Below, piece after piece: positions 1 through 9,759 of a stretch of DNA of 64,000 nt; position 1 is the stretch's first letter; every line of letters begins with the position of its first letter. Under the pieces are notes generated by a model. That model saw only the letters and a list, made by a program, of their open reading frames with translations, did not search any database and was not told the origin of the DNA. Source of the stretch: Streptomyces sp. SAJ15 (lineage in GTDB: Bacteria > Actinomycetota > Actinomycetes > Streptomycetales > Streptomycetaceae); the NCBI RefSeq assembly GCF_007595705.1, contig NZ_NISY01000003.1:434001-498000 (forward strand), in the 5' to 3' direction. A program made the position numbers and the translations under genes.

Positions 1-516
1 GACCGGGGCGACCGGGACCCGGGCGTCTTCTCGCCCGGCGAGGGGTTCGCCATCCTCTACATCCCGAAGCTCGATGTGAAGGCGCCCATCGCGGAGGGCA
101 TCGACAAGCACAAGGTCCTGGACCGCGGGATGGTCGGGCACTACGCCGACGGTCGGCTGAAGACCGCGATGCCGTGGGACGAGAAGGGGAACTTCGCCAT
201 CGCCGGGCACCGCAACACCCATGGCGAGCCGTTCCGCTACATCAACCGGCTGCGGCCCGGCGACAAGATCGTCGTGGAGACCCAGCGGGCCTTCTTCACC
301 TACGAGATGCGGAGTATCCTCCCGCAGACCCCGCCCTCCAACACCGGTGTCATCGCCCCCGTGCCGGCGGGTTCCGGCTTCAGGAGCCCCGGCCGGTACA
401 TCACCCTGACCACCTGCACGCCGGAGTTCACCAGTACGTACCGAATGATCGTCTGGGGCAAGATGGTCGACGAGCGGCCGCGCAGCGAGGGCAAGCCGGA
501 CGCGCTCGTCGGGTGA
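1..516 (+). CDS. Class E sortase, 5' end outside window
   Basis: This is the 3' part of a class E sortase, a membrane-anchored extracellular transpeptidase that cleaves LAxTG-type sorting signals and attaches the protein to the cell wall. The frame is open from base 1, so the start and N-terminal anchor lie outside the window. Counting from base 1, the active-site residues are His70 (GHRNTHG), Cys139 (TLTTC) and Arg148 (TYRMIVWG), in family spacing. A second class E sortase follows after 22 bp on the same strand, so cotranscription is likely. Tandem sortases beside a pknB cluster recall srtE1-srtE2 of S. coelicolor, which anchor chaplins (from memory). Confidence 0.9.
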   Translation, partial: DRGDRDPGVFSPGEGFAILYIPKLDVKAPIAEGIDKHKVLDRGMVGHYADGRLKTAMPWDEKGNFAIAGHRNTHGEPFRYINRLRPGDKIVVETQRAFFTYEMRSILPQTPPSNTGVIAPVPAGSGFRSPGRYITLTTCTPEFTSTYRMIVWGKMVDERPRSEGKPDALVG

Positions 517-538
517 GCGAGGAACGGAGCACGACGCG

Positions 539-1300
539 GTGGCAGGCACGAGCACGACAGACGACCGGGACGAGAGCGCCGGGGCCGCACCGGAGACGAC
601 CCCCACGGCCGCGTCCCCGCGCCCGAACCGCGGCACCCGGGGCCGGATCGCCACCGCCGTCGGCGTCTTCGGCGAGCTGCTGATCACCGTCGGGGTGCTG
701 CTCGCGCTCTTCGTCGTCTACTCCCTGTGGTGGACCAACGTGCTCGCCGACCGCGAGGCCAGGAAGCAGGGCGACCGGGTGCGCAAGCAGTGGGCCCAGG
801 GCCCCGGCGGCCTCGACACCAAGGACGGCATCGGCTTCCTCCACGTACCGGCGTTGAAGGAGGGCGAGATCCTGGTCAAGAAGGGCACCTCGAGCGGCGT
901 CCTCAACAACGGCGTGGCGGGCTTCTACACCGAGCCGGTGAAGTCGGCGATGCCGTGGGAGAAGACGGGCAACTTCACCCTGGCCGCCCACCGCGACGGG
1001 CACGGCGCGAAGTTCCACAACATCCACCGGCTGGACGACGGGGATCCGATGGTCTTCGAGACCCGCGACACCTGGTACGTCTACAAGGTCTTCGCCAAGC
1101 TCGACGAGACCTCGAAGTTCGACGTCGGCGTGTTGAACGCCGTCCCCGAGGGCTCGGGCCGGAAGAAGCCCGGCCGCTACCTCACCCTCTCGACCTGCAC
1201 CCCGGTCTACACCTCGAAGTACCGCTACATCGTCTGGGGCGAGCTGGTGCGCACCGAGAAGGTCGACGCCGACCGCACGCCGCCCGCGGAGCTGCGCTAG
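539..1300 (+). CDS. Class E sortase
   Basis: Complete 253-residue class E sortase. A charged N-terminal tail is followed by one membrane segment at about residues 43-65, giving a type II topology with the enzyme outside. Catalytic residues are His151 (AAHRDGHG), Cys220 (TLSTC) and Arg229 (KYRYIVWG). The start is GTG 539, 22 bp after the preceding sortase stop, with only a weak purine-rich site (ggaacgga) before it. The two paralogues differ mainly in the tail, so they may share substrates such as chaplins or pilin-like proteins. The gene ends before a strong bidirectional terminator. Confidence 0.92.
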   Translation: MAGTSTTDDRDESAGAAPETTPTAASPRPNRGTRGRIATAVGVFGELLITVGVLLALFVVYSLWWTNVLADREARKQGDRVRKQWAQGPGGLDTKDGIGFLHVPALKEGEILVKKGTSSGVLNNGVAGFYTEPVKSAMPWEKTGNFTLAAHRDGHGAKFHNIHRLDDGDPMVFETRDTWYVYKVFAKLDETSKFDVGVLNAVPEGSGRKKPGRYLTLSTCTPVYTSKYRYIVWGELVRTEKVDADRTPPAELR

Positions 1301-1394
1301 CCGACCATGTGAGCCGTAGAGCCCACGAGCCCGTGCTCCGCGGGCGACGCCGCAGCCTCCCCGACGATCCCGGAGGCCCCTGAGGCTACGGAGA

Positions 1395-1425
1395 AGCCCC
1401 CGGCACCTGAACGGTGCCGGGGGCT
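1395..1425. terminator. Bidirectional terminator between sortase and pknB
   Basis: A perfect 13-bp inverted repeat (AGCCCCCGGCACC and its complement) with a 5-nt loop lies between the convergent sortase and pknB genes. Both flanks are purine/pyrimidine runs rather than a U tract, as is usual for Streptomyces. Confidence 0.75.
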
Positions 1426-1472
1426 CTCTCGTGGCTGTCGATGGGCCGCTGGGCGGCCCGGAGGCGCTGGCG

Positions 1473-3515
1473 TCAGCCGCTGGTGCCGCCCCACCAGCCG
1501 TCGTCTTCCTCCCCGCCGCCGGGGTCGCCGTTGCCGTTGGCGTCCCCGTTGCCGTTGTCCCCGCCGGGCTGGCCGACCATGGTCAGCAGGTTGACCGCGG
1601 TGCCCTCGGGCACCTGGGTGCCGGCGGCCGGGGTGCTGATCAGCACGGTCGCGTTGTCGTCCGGCGGGCCGGTGACGGTGCCGACGGTGAGCTTGGCGCC
1701 CTCCAGGGCCTTCTTGGCGTCCTTGAGGGTCATCCGGCTCATGTCCGGCACCGGGACGTTCTGCGGCGTCGCCGGGGCCTTGGCGACCTCGAGGTTGATC
1801 TGCGAGCCAGCGACCACCTCCTGGCCGCCGGGCGGGGTCTGGCTGATCACCGTGCCGGGCGCCACGTCGGCCTTCTCGACCTCCTTCGACTGGACCTTGA
1901 AGCCCTTGCCGGTCAGGGTCGCGGTGGCCTCGGCGAGCGACTTGTTGGTGACGTCCGGCACGACGGCCTTGGTCTGCGCGATCGCCACCGTCAGGGTCAC
2001 CTCGGTGTCCGGGGTCACCCGCTTGTCGCGCGGGCTCTGGTCGATGACCTTGCCCGCGGTCTGCTCGGAGATCTGGGTGACCTGCTTGACGTTGGTGAAG
2101 CCCTTGGCCGCCAGCGCCGCCTTGGCGTCCTCGAACTGGATGTTCAGGACGTCCGGCACCAGGACCTTCTCCGCGGGCTTCTTGCCCTTGGACAGGACCA
2201 CCTCGACGGTGCCGTTCCGCTCGACCTGGGCGCCCTCGCCGCTCGGCTCCTGGCTGCAGATGGTGTTGCGTTTCTGCTCGCAGAACTCCGAGCCGGTCGC
2301 CTTGACCGTGAAGCCGCCGTTGACGCCCGCCTCCTGGGCCTCCTTCAGCGTCTTCCCGGTGAGCACGGGCACATCGACCTTTTTGTCCTTGTTGCCGCTC
2401 CCGCCGAACACCGCCTTGCCGATGAAGATCGCGCCGACCAGCACCAGGATGCCGGCGACGACCAGCAGCACGGTGGAGGTGTGGCTCTTCTTCTCACCGC
2501 CGCCGCGGCGCCGGTCCGGGCGCTCGTCGTAGCCGAAGCCGCCGTCGTCGTCCCGCACGGGCGGCAGCATCGAGGTCGGCGCGGCCGTCGGGTCCTGCGG
2601 GCGGAGCATGGTGGTCGGCTGGTCCTCGGGACCGCCGTAGCCGGCCGCGCCCAGCGCGGCGGTGGCCGCCACCGGCTGACCCTCCAGGGCAGCCTCGATG
2701 TCGGCCCGCATCTCGTCGGCCGACTGGTAGCGGTAGTCCGGGTCCTTGACCAGCGCCCGCAGGACGATCGCGTCCATCTCCGGGGTGATCTCGGGGTCGT
2801 AGGTGCTCGGCGGCTGCGGCTCCTCCCGCACATGCTGGTAGGCCACCGCCACCGGGGAGTCCCCGACGAACGGCGGGCGCACGGTCAGCAGCTCGTACAG
2901 CAGGCAGCCGGTGGAGTAGAGGTCGGAGCGCGCGTCCACGCTCTCGCCCTTGGCCTGCTCGGGCGAGAGGTACTGCGCGGTGCCGATCACCGCGGCGGTC
3001 TGCGTCATGGTCATGCCGGCGTCGCCCATCGCGCGGGCGATGCCGAAGTCCATCACCTTGACCTGGCCGGTGCGCGTCAGCATGACGTTCGCGGGCTTGA
3101 TGTCGCGGTGCACGATGCCGCTGCGGTGCGAGTACTCCAGCGCCTGGAGGATGCCGATGGTCATCTCCATCGAGCGCTCGGGCAGCAGCTTCCTGCCGGA
3201 GTGCAGCAGCTCACGCAGGGTGGAGCCGTCGACGTACTCCATCACGATGTACGGGATCGAGACGCCGTCGACGTAGTCTTCGCCGGTGTCGTAGACGGCG
3301 ACGATCGCCGGATGGTTGAGCGAGGCGGCCGACTGGGCCTCTCGGCGGAACCGGGCCTGGAAGGACGGATCGCGGGCGAGGTCCACCCGCAGCGTCTTCA
3401 CGGCGACGGTGCGGCCGAGGCGGCTGTCGTGCGCGAGGTACACCTCCGCCATGCCACCGCGGCCCAGCACCGAGCCCAGCTCGTACCGGCCGCCGAGGCG
3501 ACGCGGCTCTTCCAT
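1473..3515 (-). CDS. pknB: PASTA-domain Ser/Thr protein kinase PknB
   Basis: A 680-residue eukaryotic-type Ser/Thr kinase that senses muropeptides or lipid II and controls cell-wall growth. The intracellular kinase domain is at about 11-275, with a glycine loop (GRGGMAEV), Lys40, Asp138 in HRDIKPAN, the DFG motif at 156-158 and a Thr-rich activation loop (MTMTQTA). A single membrane segment lies at about 348-368. Four extracellular PASTA repeats follow at about 381-445, 449-512, 516-578 and 585-648, then a Gly/Asn/Asp tail. ATG 3515 has a GGAG site. It is the last gene of the fha-pstP-ftsW-pbpA-pknB set, separated from pbpA by 168 bp that may hold its own promoter (TAGCGT on the minus strand near 3590). 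Confidence 0.97.
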   Translation of the reverse strand: MEEPRRLGGRYELGSVLGRGGMAEVYLAHDSRLGRTVAVKTLRVDLARDPSFQARFRREAQSAASLNHPAIVAVYDTGEDYVDGVSIPYIVMEYVDGSTLRELLHSGRKLLPERSMEMTIGILQALEYSHRSGIVHRDIKPANVMLTRTGQVKVMDFGIARAMGDAGMTMTQTAAVIGTAQYLSPEQAKGESVDARSDLYSTGCLLYELLTVRPPFVGDSPVAVAYQHVREEPQPPSTYDPEITPEMDAIVLRALVKDPDYRYQSADEMRADIEAALEGQPVAATAALGAAGYGGPEDQPTTMLRPQDPTAAPTSMLPPVRDDDGGFGYDERPDRRRGGGEKKSHTSTVLLVVAGILVLVGAIFIGKAVFGGSGNKDKKVDVPVLTGKTLKEAQEAGVNGGFTVKATGSEFCEQKRNTICSQEPSGEGAQVERNGTVEVVLSKGKKPAEKVLVPDVLNIQFEDAKAALAAKGFTNVKQVTQISEQTAGKVIDQSPRDKRVTPDTEVTLTVAIAQTKAVVPDVTNKSLAEATATLTGKGFKVQSKEVEKADVAPGTVISQTPPGGQEVVAGSQINLEVAKAPATPQNVPVPDMSRMTLKDAKKALEGAKLTVGTVTGPPDDNATVLISTPAAGTQVPEGTAVNLLTMVGQPGGDNGNGDANGNGDPGGGEEDDGWWGGTSG

Positions 3516-3683
3516 AGCTACTCCAGCCCTCTTCCGTCTTTCCCGACCGCACCGGTGTGGGGCCCGGCGATGTGCTGCTTGCGCCTACGCTACCCGGCAC
3601 GGTGTGCGGGTCCCGGCCGTGACCTTCACCTGATACCCGACCGGTACAGGGATCTGCGGAATCGGCGTCAGGCGTGACCGGTG

Positions 3684-5147
3684 TCACTTCTCGCTGTCGA
3701 GCACCGCCTTCATCACCGAGCGGGCGATGGGGGCGGCGAGCCTGCCGCCCGCGATGTCGTCACGGGTGGTGTCCGAGCCCTCGATCACCACGGCGACCGC
3801 GACCGGGGAGCCGTTGTCACCCTTGGCGTACGAGATGAACCAGGCGTAGGGGTTCTTGCTGTTCGACACGCCGTGCTGGGCGGTACCCGTCTTGCCGCCG
3901 ACCGTGACGCCCGGGATCCGGGCGTTCTTGCCGGTGCCCTTCTCGACCACCGTCTCCATGATGTCCTGCAGCTTGTGCGCGGTGTCGGAGGAGATCGGCT
4001 CGCCCATCGGCTTGGGCTCGTGCTGCTCGATGATGCTGAGGTTCGGGGCGCGCAGCTTGTCGACCATGTACGGCTCCATGAGCTCGCCGTCGTTGGCGAT
4101 CGCGGCGGCGACCATGGCCATCTGGAGCGGGGTGGCGCGGTTGCTGGCCTGGCCGATGCCGGCCATGGCGTTCTGCGGCCGGTTGTCCTTCGGGTAGATG
4201 CTGGCGTCGGCGCGGACCGGGGTGAAGACCTCTTCGTTGAACCCGAACTTCTCCGCCTGCTCCTTCATCTTCTTGTTGCCGAGGTCGGCGCTGATCTTGC
4301 CGAAGACGGTGTTGCAGGAGTACTGGAGGGCGACCCGCAGCGAAGCGTTCTTGCAGGGGATGTTGCCCTCGTTCTTCAGCTGGACCCGGGTGTCGGGCAG
4401 GGTCCAGGGCAGCGGGGTGTCCGTGGGCTCGTCGACGCTGCCGTACAGCTCGTTCTCCAGCGCGGCGGCCGCGGTGACGACCTTGAAGGTGGAGCCCGGC
4501 GGGTAGGTCTGACGCAGCGCCCGGTTGAGCATCGGGTCGTCGGGGTTGTTCTTCTTGTCCAGCGCCTTCCAGGCGTCCTCGTCCTTGTCCGTACCGCCGG
4601 CGATGGTCGACGGGTCGTAGGACGGGGTGGAGGCGAGCGCCAGGATCTTGCCGGTGCGCGGGTCGATCGCGGCGACGGCGCCGCGCTTGTCGCCCAGCCC
4701 CTTGAAGGCGGCCTGCTGGGCCTTGGAGTTGAGGGTGGTGATCACGTCACCGCCCTTGCGCTCCTTGCCGGTGAACATGTCGACCGTGCGGTTGAAGAAC
4801 AGCCGGTCGTCGTCGCCGGTGAGGATCTTGTCCTCGAGGTTCTCGATCTGGTTGGAGCCGTAGACCTGCGAGGCGTAGCCGGTGACCGGCGCCCACATCT
4901 CGCCGTTCTTGTACGTGCGCTTGTACTTGAAGTCCGTGCTGTCGGTCTCCACCGAACCGGTGATCGCGTTGCCGTCCACGATGATGTTGCCGCGGGGCTG
5001 GCTGTAGCGGGCGATCAGCACCCGGCGGTTGTGCTCGTGGTCCTTGAGCTCGTCGGCCTGGACGAACTGCAGCCAGTTGTCTCGGAGCAGCAGGGCGAAG
5101 ACCAGAAGGCCGCAGAAGATGGCGATGCGGCGCACGGGCTTGTTCAC
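3684..5147 (-). CDS. pbpA: Class B penicillin-binding protein PbpA
   Basis: A 487-residue monofunctional peptidoglycan transpeptidase, membrane-anchored by one N-terminal segment (residues 8-21). Penicillin-binding motifs are all present: Ser219-x-x-Lys222 (STFK), SCN at 277-279 and KTG at 419-421. The preceding part (about 50-160) is the PBP dimerisation region. Its GTG start overlaps the ftsW/rodA stop by 4 bp (GTGA), so translation is probably coupled and the two proteins are likely to act as a SEDS glycosyltransferase-transpeptidase pair. It is a probable target of the PknB/PstP switch by context. Confidence 0.96.
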   Translation of the reverse strand: MNKPVRRIAIFCGLLVFALLLRDNWLQFVQADELKDHEHNRRVLIARYSQPRGNIIVDGNAITGSVETDSTDFKYKRTYKNGEMWAPVTGYASQVYGSNQIENLEDKILTGDDDRLFFNRTVDMFTGKERKGGDVITTLNSKAQQAAFKGLGDKRGAVAAIDPRTGKILALASTPSYDPSTIAGGTDKDEDAWKALDKKNNPDDPMLNRALRQTYPPGSTFKVVTAAAALENELYGSVDEPTDTPLPWTLPDTRVQLKNEGNIPCKNASLRVALQYSCNTVFGKISADLGNKKMKEQAEKFGFNEEVFTPVRADASIYPKDNRPQNAMAGIGQASNRATPLQMAMVAAAIANDGELMEPYMVDKLRAPNLSIIEQHEPKPMGEPISSDTAHKLQDIMETVVEKGTGKNARIPGVTVGGKTGTAQHGVSNSKNPYAWFISYAKGDNGSPVAVAVVIEGSDTTRDDIAGGRLAAPIARSVMKAVLDSEK

Positions 5148-6568
5148 GGGCGGACCACCTGGGTCATCTCGGCGTCTGGATTCGGTGCCGGCGCCGGTGC
5201 CGGACGGCGCGCGGTGTCGCTGATACGGATCAGCACGGCGATCAGCGCCCAGTTGGCGATCACCGATGAACCACCGTTGGCCATGAACGGCATGGTCATA
5301 CCGGTCAGCGGGATCAGGCCCATGACGCCGCCGGCGACCACGAACACCTGGATCGCGAAGGCCGCGGACATGCCGACGGCCAGCAGCTTGCCGAACGGGT
5401 CGCGGGCCGCCAGCGCGGTGCGCACGCCGCGCTCCACGATCAGTGCGTAGAGCAGCAGGATGGCCATGGTGCCGCCCAGGCCCAGCTCCTCGCCGACCGT
5501 GGCGAGGATGAAGTCGGAGTTGGCGGCGAAGCCGATCAGGTCGGAGTTGCCCTGGCCCAGCCCGGTGCCCATGGTGCCGCCGGAGCCGAACGCCATCATC
5601 GCCTGCGCGATCTGGTCCGTGGTGGCCCAGCTCGGCGGCGACTCGTCGTAGACGGCGAAGGGGTGCAGCCAGGCCATCACGCGGATGTTGACGTGCGGCT
5701 CGACGGAGCCGACGACCGCCGCGCCGCCCGCGGCCATCAGCAGGCCGAACACGATCCAGCTGGTGCGCTCGGTCGCCACGTACAGCATGACGACGAACAT
5801 GCCGAAGAACAGCAGCGAGGTGCCCAGGTCGGTCTCGAAGACCAGGATCAGGATGGACATCGCCCAGACGACGAGGATGGGGCCCAGGTCACGGCCGCGG
5901 GGCAGGTACAGGCCCATGAAGCGGCGGCTGGCGAGTGCCAGCGCGTCCCGTTTCACCATCAGATAGCCGGCGAAGAAGATCGCGATGACGATCTTCGCGA
6001 ACTCTCCCGGCTGGATGGAGAAGCCGGCGACCCGGATCCAGATCTTCGCGCCGAAGACGTTCATGCCCAGGCCGGGCACGAGCGGGAGGAGCAGCAGCAC
6101 CAGAGCCCCGGCCATGGAGATGTAGGTGTAGCGCTGCAGCCTGCGGTGGTCCTTGAGCATCAGCAGCACGGCCACGAACAGCGCGATGCCGATCGCGGAG
6201 AACATCAGCTGCTTGGGGGCGGAGGCGACGTACTCGCCCTTCGCCAGCCGCGCCAGCCGCTGGGACTGGTCCAGCCGCCAGATCAGCACCAGGCCCAGGC
6301 CGTTGAGCAGGGTGGCCAGCGGCAGCAGCAGCGGGTCGGCGTACGGCGCGAACTTGCGCACGATGATGTGGCCGACCGCGGCCATGAAGCCGAGGCCCAG
6401 ACCGTAGTTGAGCAGCCCGGAGGGCAGCTCGTCACTGAGCGCCAGGCCGACGTTGGCGTACGCGAAGACCGGGATGATCACCGCGAAGGCGAGCAACGCC
6501 AGCTCGGTGTTGCGCCGACTGGGCGGCCCCACCGTGCTGATGGTGGTCGTAGTGGTGGTACTGCTCAT
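5144..6568 (-). CDS. SEDS-family glycosyltransferase FtsW/RodA
   Basis: A 474-residue polytopic membrane protein of the SEDS family, which polymerises lipid II into glycan strands together with a class B PBP. About ten to twelve hydrophobic segments are visible. The family loop GTGLGQGNSDLIGF followed by FILATVGEELG is intact. Family membership is clear, but choosing between FtsW (division), RodA (elongation) and SpoVE-like roles is not possible from sequence alone. The start is ATG 6568; the gene lies 22 bp after pstP and overlaps pbpA by 4 bp. Confidence 0.95.
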   Translation of the reverse strand: MSSTTTTTTISTVGPPSRRNTELALLAFAVIIPVFAYANVGLALSDELPSGLLNYGLGLGFMAAVGHIIVRKFAPYADPLLLPLATLLNGLGLVLIWRLDQSQRLARLAKGEYVASAPKQLMFSAIGIALFVAVLLMLKDHRRLQRYTYISMAGALVLLLLPLVPGLGMNVFGAKIWIRVAGFSIQPGEFAKIVIAIFFAGYLMVKRDALALASRRFMGLYLPRGRDLGPILVVWAMSILILVFETDLGTSLLFFGMFVVMLYVATERTSWIVFGLLMAAGGAAVVGSVEPHVNIRVMAWLHPFAVYDESPPSWATTDQIAQAMMAFGSGGTMGTGLGQGNSDLIGFAANSDFILATVGEELGLGGTMAILLLYALIVERGVRTALAARDPFGKLLAVGMSAAFAIQVFVVAGGVMGLIPLTGMTMPFMANGGSSVIANWALIAVLIRISDTARRPAPAPAPNPDAEMTQVVRP

Positions 6569-6590
6569 TGCTGGTCGGCCCCCTACGGCT

Positions 6591-8255
6591 TCACTGCTGG
6601 GCGCTGCTGCACTGCGGGACCACCTGACGCTCCTCCTCGGTGAGGCTGGGGCCCGGCCTCGGGGTGGGAGTGGCGCTCGGCGTCGCGGGCTTGGTGGACG
6701 GCGTGGAGGTCGACGGGTCGGCGGTCGGGGTCGGCGTCGGGGCGGCCACGAAGGAGGTGCGGACGACGATGCCGCCCTCGGTGTCGCCGGCCGGGCTGGC
6801 CGGCGGCGTGGTGCTCGGCTGGCCGGCGGCGCCGCCGCCCCGGCCGTCCTTGGCCAGATCCTTCTGTCGCTCCTCGGCCTTGCGCCGGTCCGCCTCGGCC
6901 TTGCGCCGCTGCTCCTCGGCCTTGGCCAGCTCGTCCGCCTTCCTGCAGGCGCTGGCGAGCGTCTGCAGGTCCTTCGTCTTCTTCCGGGCGTCGCTCAGGT
7001 CGCTGACCGCGATGGTGTCCTCGACCCGGTCACGCTGGTCGACGGGGAGGTACTTGAGTTCGATCTCGGCGTGGTCCTCGTGGACCTTGCTGAGGCTGAT
7101 CCACGCGAGGTCCTGGCTGATGCCCTGGTAGATCGCGACGTGGTCGCCGTTGGCACCCACGTAGTACTGCTTCTGCGTCCAGCGGTACCCGCCGTAGAGC
7201 CCGCCCGCGATCACGGCCAGGCCCAGGCCGATGTACAGCGACCGCTTGATCCACCTGCCGCGGCCGCCCTTCTTGGTGAAGTCCGCGTCGGCGTAGGCCC
7301 CGTAGCTGCCGTCCGGCAGCTCGCCCAGGCTCGGGTCGCCGCTGCCGGGCGGTCCGAAGCCGCCGGGGACCTCGCCCTGCTGCGGCACCGAGCGGTTGGC
7401 GCGGCCCAGCTCGGCGGCGCGGCCGGCCGGCGTCTGCGCGGCACCGCCGTCGCCCAGCTGGATCTGGTTCTCGGCCACCGCGCCCACGATCACCGGGGTG
7501 TCGCTGAGCTGCGCGGCCAGGGAGTCGCTGTCGTCCACGTCCATGACGTCGGCGACGATGCAGGTGATGTTGTCGGGGCCGCCGCCGCGCAGGGCGAGCT
7601 GGATCAGCTCCTGCACCGTCTCGTGCGGGCCCTGGTAGCTGGCGAGGGTGTCCTCCAGGGTCTGGTGGCTCACCACCCCGGAGAGGCCGTCCGAGCAGAT
7701 CAGATACCGGTCGCCGGCCCGGACCTCGCGGATCGACAGATCGGGCTCGACGTGGTCGCCACTGCCCAGCGCGCGCATCAGCAGGGAGCGCTGCGGGTGG
7801 GTGGTGGCCTCCTCCTCGGTGATCCGGCCCTCGTCGACCAGCCGCTGCACCCAGGTGTGGTCCTGGGTGATCTGGGTCAGCACCCCGTCCCGCAGCAGGT
7901 ACGCGCGGGAGTCGCCGACGTGCACCAGGCCCAGCCGCTGCCCGGTCCACAGCAGGGCGGTGAGCGTGGTGCCCATGCCCTCCAGCTGCGGGTCCTCCTC
8001 GACCATCACCCGCAGCTGCTCGTTGGCGCGCTGCACGGCGGAGCCGAGCGAGGTCAGGAGGTCGGAGCCGGGGACGTCGTCGTCGAGCTGGACGAGGGTC
8101 GAGATCACCTCGGAGCTGGCGACCTCACCGGCGGCCTGACCGCCCATGCCGTCGGCGATGGCGAGCAGCCGCGGACCGGCGTAGCCGGAGTCCTCGTTGC
8201 CCTCCCGGATCATGCCCTTGTGCGACCCGGCGGCGAAACGCAGTGACAGACTCAT
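6591..8255 (-). CDS. pstP: PP2C-family Ser/Thr phosphatase PstP
   Basis: A metal-dependent PP2C phosphatase that removes phosphates placed by PknB-type kinases. From ATG 8255 it is 554 residues. Metal and phosphate motifs are present in order: GNEDSGY, ADGMGGQAAGE, GDSRAYLLR, CSDGLSG and GGPDNIT. A single membrane segment (LYIGLGLAVIAGGLYGGY) follows the catalytic domain. The extracellular part ends in a Lys/Glu-rich coiled stretch and a Pro/Thr/Ser-rich tail. ATG 8255 is preceded by GAGGTG. In-frame GTG codons at 8300 and 8309, the former 9 nt after GGAGG, are alternative starts giving a longer N-terminus. It sits in the kinase operon between fhaB and the SEDS gene. Confidence 0.95.
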   Translation of the reverse strand: MSLSLRFAAGSHKGMIREGNEDSGYAGPRLLAIADGMGGQAAGEVASSEVISTLVQLDDDVPGSDLLTSLGSAVQRANEQLRVMVEEDPQLEGMGTTLTALLWTGQRLGLVHVGDSRAYLLRDGVLTQITQDHTWVQRLVDEGRITEEEATTHPQRSLLMRALGSGDHVEPDLSIREVRAGDRYLICSDGLSGVVSHQTLEDTLASYQGPHETVQELIQLALRGGGPDNITCIVADVMDVDDSDSLAAQLSDTPVIVGAVAENQIQLGDGGAAQTPAGRAAELGRANRSVPQQGEVPGGFGPPGSGDPSLGELPDGSYGAYADADFTKKGGRGRWIKRSLYIGLGLAVIAGGLYGGYRWTQKQYYVGANGDHVAIYQGISQDLAWISLSKVHEDHAEIELKYLPVDQRDRVEDTIAVSDLSDARKKTKDLQTLASACRKADELAKAEEQRRKAEADRRKAEERQKDLAKDGRGGGAAGQPSTTPPASPAGDTEGGIVVRTSFVAAPTPTPTADPSTSTPSTKPATPSATPTPRPGPSLTEEERQVVPQCSSAQQ

Positions 8256-8330
8256 GCGCACCTCGCCCGTCGGCTCCGGGAACAGCCCCTTTGCTGCCAC
8301 GCTGCCCACCCTCCGGTCGTCATGGTCGTA

Positions 8331-8882
8331 CTACTTCCGCAGCTCGATGACGGTCTTGCCGATACGGATCGGCGCGCCCAGCGGAACAGGGGTCGGCGTG
8401 GTGAGCCGGGTCCGGTCGAGATACGTGCCGTTGGTGGACCCGAGATCCTCGACGATCCACTGGCCGTCACGGTCCGGGTAGATCCTGGCATGCCGGCTGG
8501 AGGCGTAGTCGTCGTCCAGCACGATCGTCGAGTCGTGGGCCCGGCCGAGCGTGATGGTCTGCCCCTGCAGGGCCACGGTGGTGCCGGTGAGCGTCCCCTC
8601 GGAGACGACCAGCTTGGTCGGCGCGCCGCGCCGGCCGCGGTTGGCGGCCCGGCCGCCGGACTGCTGGCGCTGCTGCGGCGGGGCGGACTGCTGCTGTTGC
8701 TGCCGCTGCTGCTGGCCGCGGTCGGGGCCGGCGGGTCCGCGCCCACCGCGGCGGGCGGATCCCCGCTGTGTCACCCGGGTCCCGAACAGGTCGCTCCGGA
8801 TGACCTGTACGGCCACGATGACGAACAGCCACAGTACGGCGAGGAAACCCAACCGCATGACCGTGAGGGTCAGCTCTGACAT
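8331..8882 (-). CDS. fhaB: FHA-domain protein FhaB
   Basis: A 183-residue protein with an N-terminal membrane segment (about 10-28), a Gln/Arg-rich linker and a C-terminal forkhead-associated domain that binds phosphothreonine. FHA motifs are visible: GRAHDSTIVLDD, SSRHARI and DLGSTNGTYL. In actinobacteria FhaB recruits PknB-phosphorylated partners to the growth or division machinery. The gene starts 10 bp after the fhaA stop. The poly-Gln stretch at about 57-70 is encoded by a CAG/CTG-rich run near 8680-8720. Confidence 0.95.
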   Translation of the reverse strand: MSELTLTVMRLGFLAVLWLFVIVAVQVIRSDLFGTRVTQRGSARRGGRGPAGPDRGQQQRQQQQQSAPPQQRQQSGGRAANRGRRGAPTKLVVSEGTLTGTTVALQGQTITLGRAHDSTIVLDDDYASSRHARIYPDRDGQWIVEDLGSTNGTYLDRTRLTTPTPVPLGAPIRIGKTVIELRK

Positions 8883-8892
8883 TGCCCCCGCT

Positions 8893-9759
8893 TCACCCTT
8901 CGGCTTGCCGGTAAACGATGGTGGTGCTGCCCACGACGACGCGCGAGCCGTCGCGGAGCGTAGCGCGCGTGGTGTGCTGCCCGTCTACCACGATGCCGTT
9001 GGTCGACCCCAGATCCTGGATGGTCGAGGGTGTGCCGACCCGGATCTCGCAGTGTCTGCGCGAGACTCCGGGGTCGTCGATGCGGACGTCCGCATCGGTG
9101 CTGCGGCCCAGTACGAGCGTGGGCCGGGAGATCTGGTGGCGCGTGCCGTTGATCTCGATCCAACGTCGGACCTGCGGATACGAGGCCCCGCCGGCCCCCG
9201 GAGGCCGCGCTCCGGACCGGGCCCCGCCGGCGGGCGGCGGCGCACTCGGCATGGGAGGCGCGCCCGCGGGCCGGTCGGGGAAGCCGGACGAGCCCGGGCG
9301 CCCCCCGGTCGGCCGCTGGGTGGGCGGCTGCGGGTGCTGCTGGAGCTGGGGCTCCGGTCCGCCGGACGCCCCGGCCTGGGACTCGCTGGCGGCCAGCGTG
9401 CGGCTGCGCACGCGGTACAGCCCGGTGTCGAGGTCGTCGGCCTTCTGCAGGTGGACCTTGATCGCGCCCATGAAGGTGTAGCGCTGCTGCTTGGCGTAGT
9501 CACGCACCATGCCCGACAGCTCGTCGCCGAGCTGTCCGGCGTACGGGCTGAGCCGCTCGTAGTCGGGCGCGCTCAGCTCGACGATGAAGTCGTTGGGGAC
9601 GACGGTCCGGTCGCGGTTCCAGATCGTGGCGTTGTTGTCGCACTCGCGCTGGAGCGCGCCCGCGATCTCCACCGGCTGCACCTCGGACTTGAACACCTTG
9701 GCGAAGGTGCCGTTCACGAGTCCTTCGAGACGCTGCTCGAAGCGCTTCAGTACTCCCAC
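8893..9759 (-). CDS. fhaA: FHA-domain protein FhaA with DUF3662
   Basis: A 288-residue cytoplasmic phosphothreonine reader and first gene of the cell-wall signalling operon. Residues 1 to about 115 form the DUF3662 domain (start MGVLKRFEQRLE). A Pro/Gly/Gln-rich linker runs to about 190, and a C-terminal FHA domain follows with LGRSTDADVRIDD, SRRHCEI and DLGSTNGIVV. In mycobacteria FhaA binds phosphorylated MviN to control peptidoglycan synthesis. GTG 9759 is preceded by the strongest ribosome-binding site in the window. Confidence 0.96.
   Translation of the reverse strand: MGVLKRFEQRLEGLVNGTFAKVFKSEVQPVEIAGALQRECDNNATIWNRDRTVVPNDFIVELSAPDYERLSPYAGQLGDELSGMVRDYAKQQRYTFMGAIKVHLQKADDLDTGLYRVRSRTLAASESQAGASGGPEPQLQQHPQPPTQRPTGGRPGSSGFPDRPAGAPPMPSAPPPAGGARSGARPPGAGGASYPQVRRWIEINGTRHQISRPTLVLGRSTDADVRIDDPGVSRRHCEIRVGTPSTIQDLGSTNGIVVDGQHTTRATLRDGSRVVVGSTTIVYRQAEG

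Noticed and set aside
1431..3677. 748-codon open frame on the plus strand across pknB
   Set aside because: It is antisense to an unmistakable kinase and reads as an Arg/Gly/Ala/His/Leu mixture typical of GC-rich shadow frames.
3681..5450. 589-codon plus-strand frame opposite pbpA and the SEDS gene
   Set aside because: Composition bias only; both minus-strand genes have complete motif sets.
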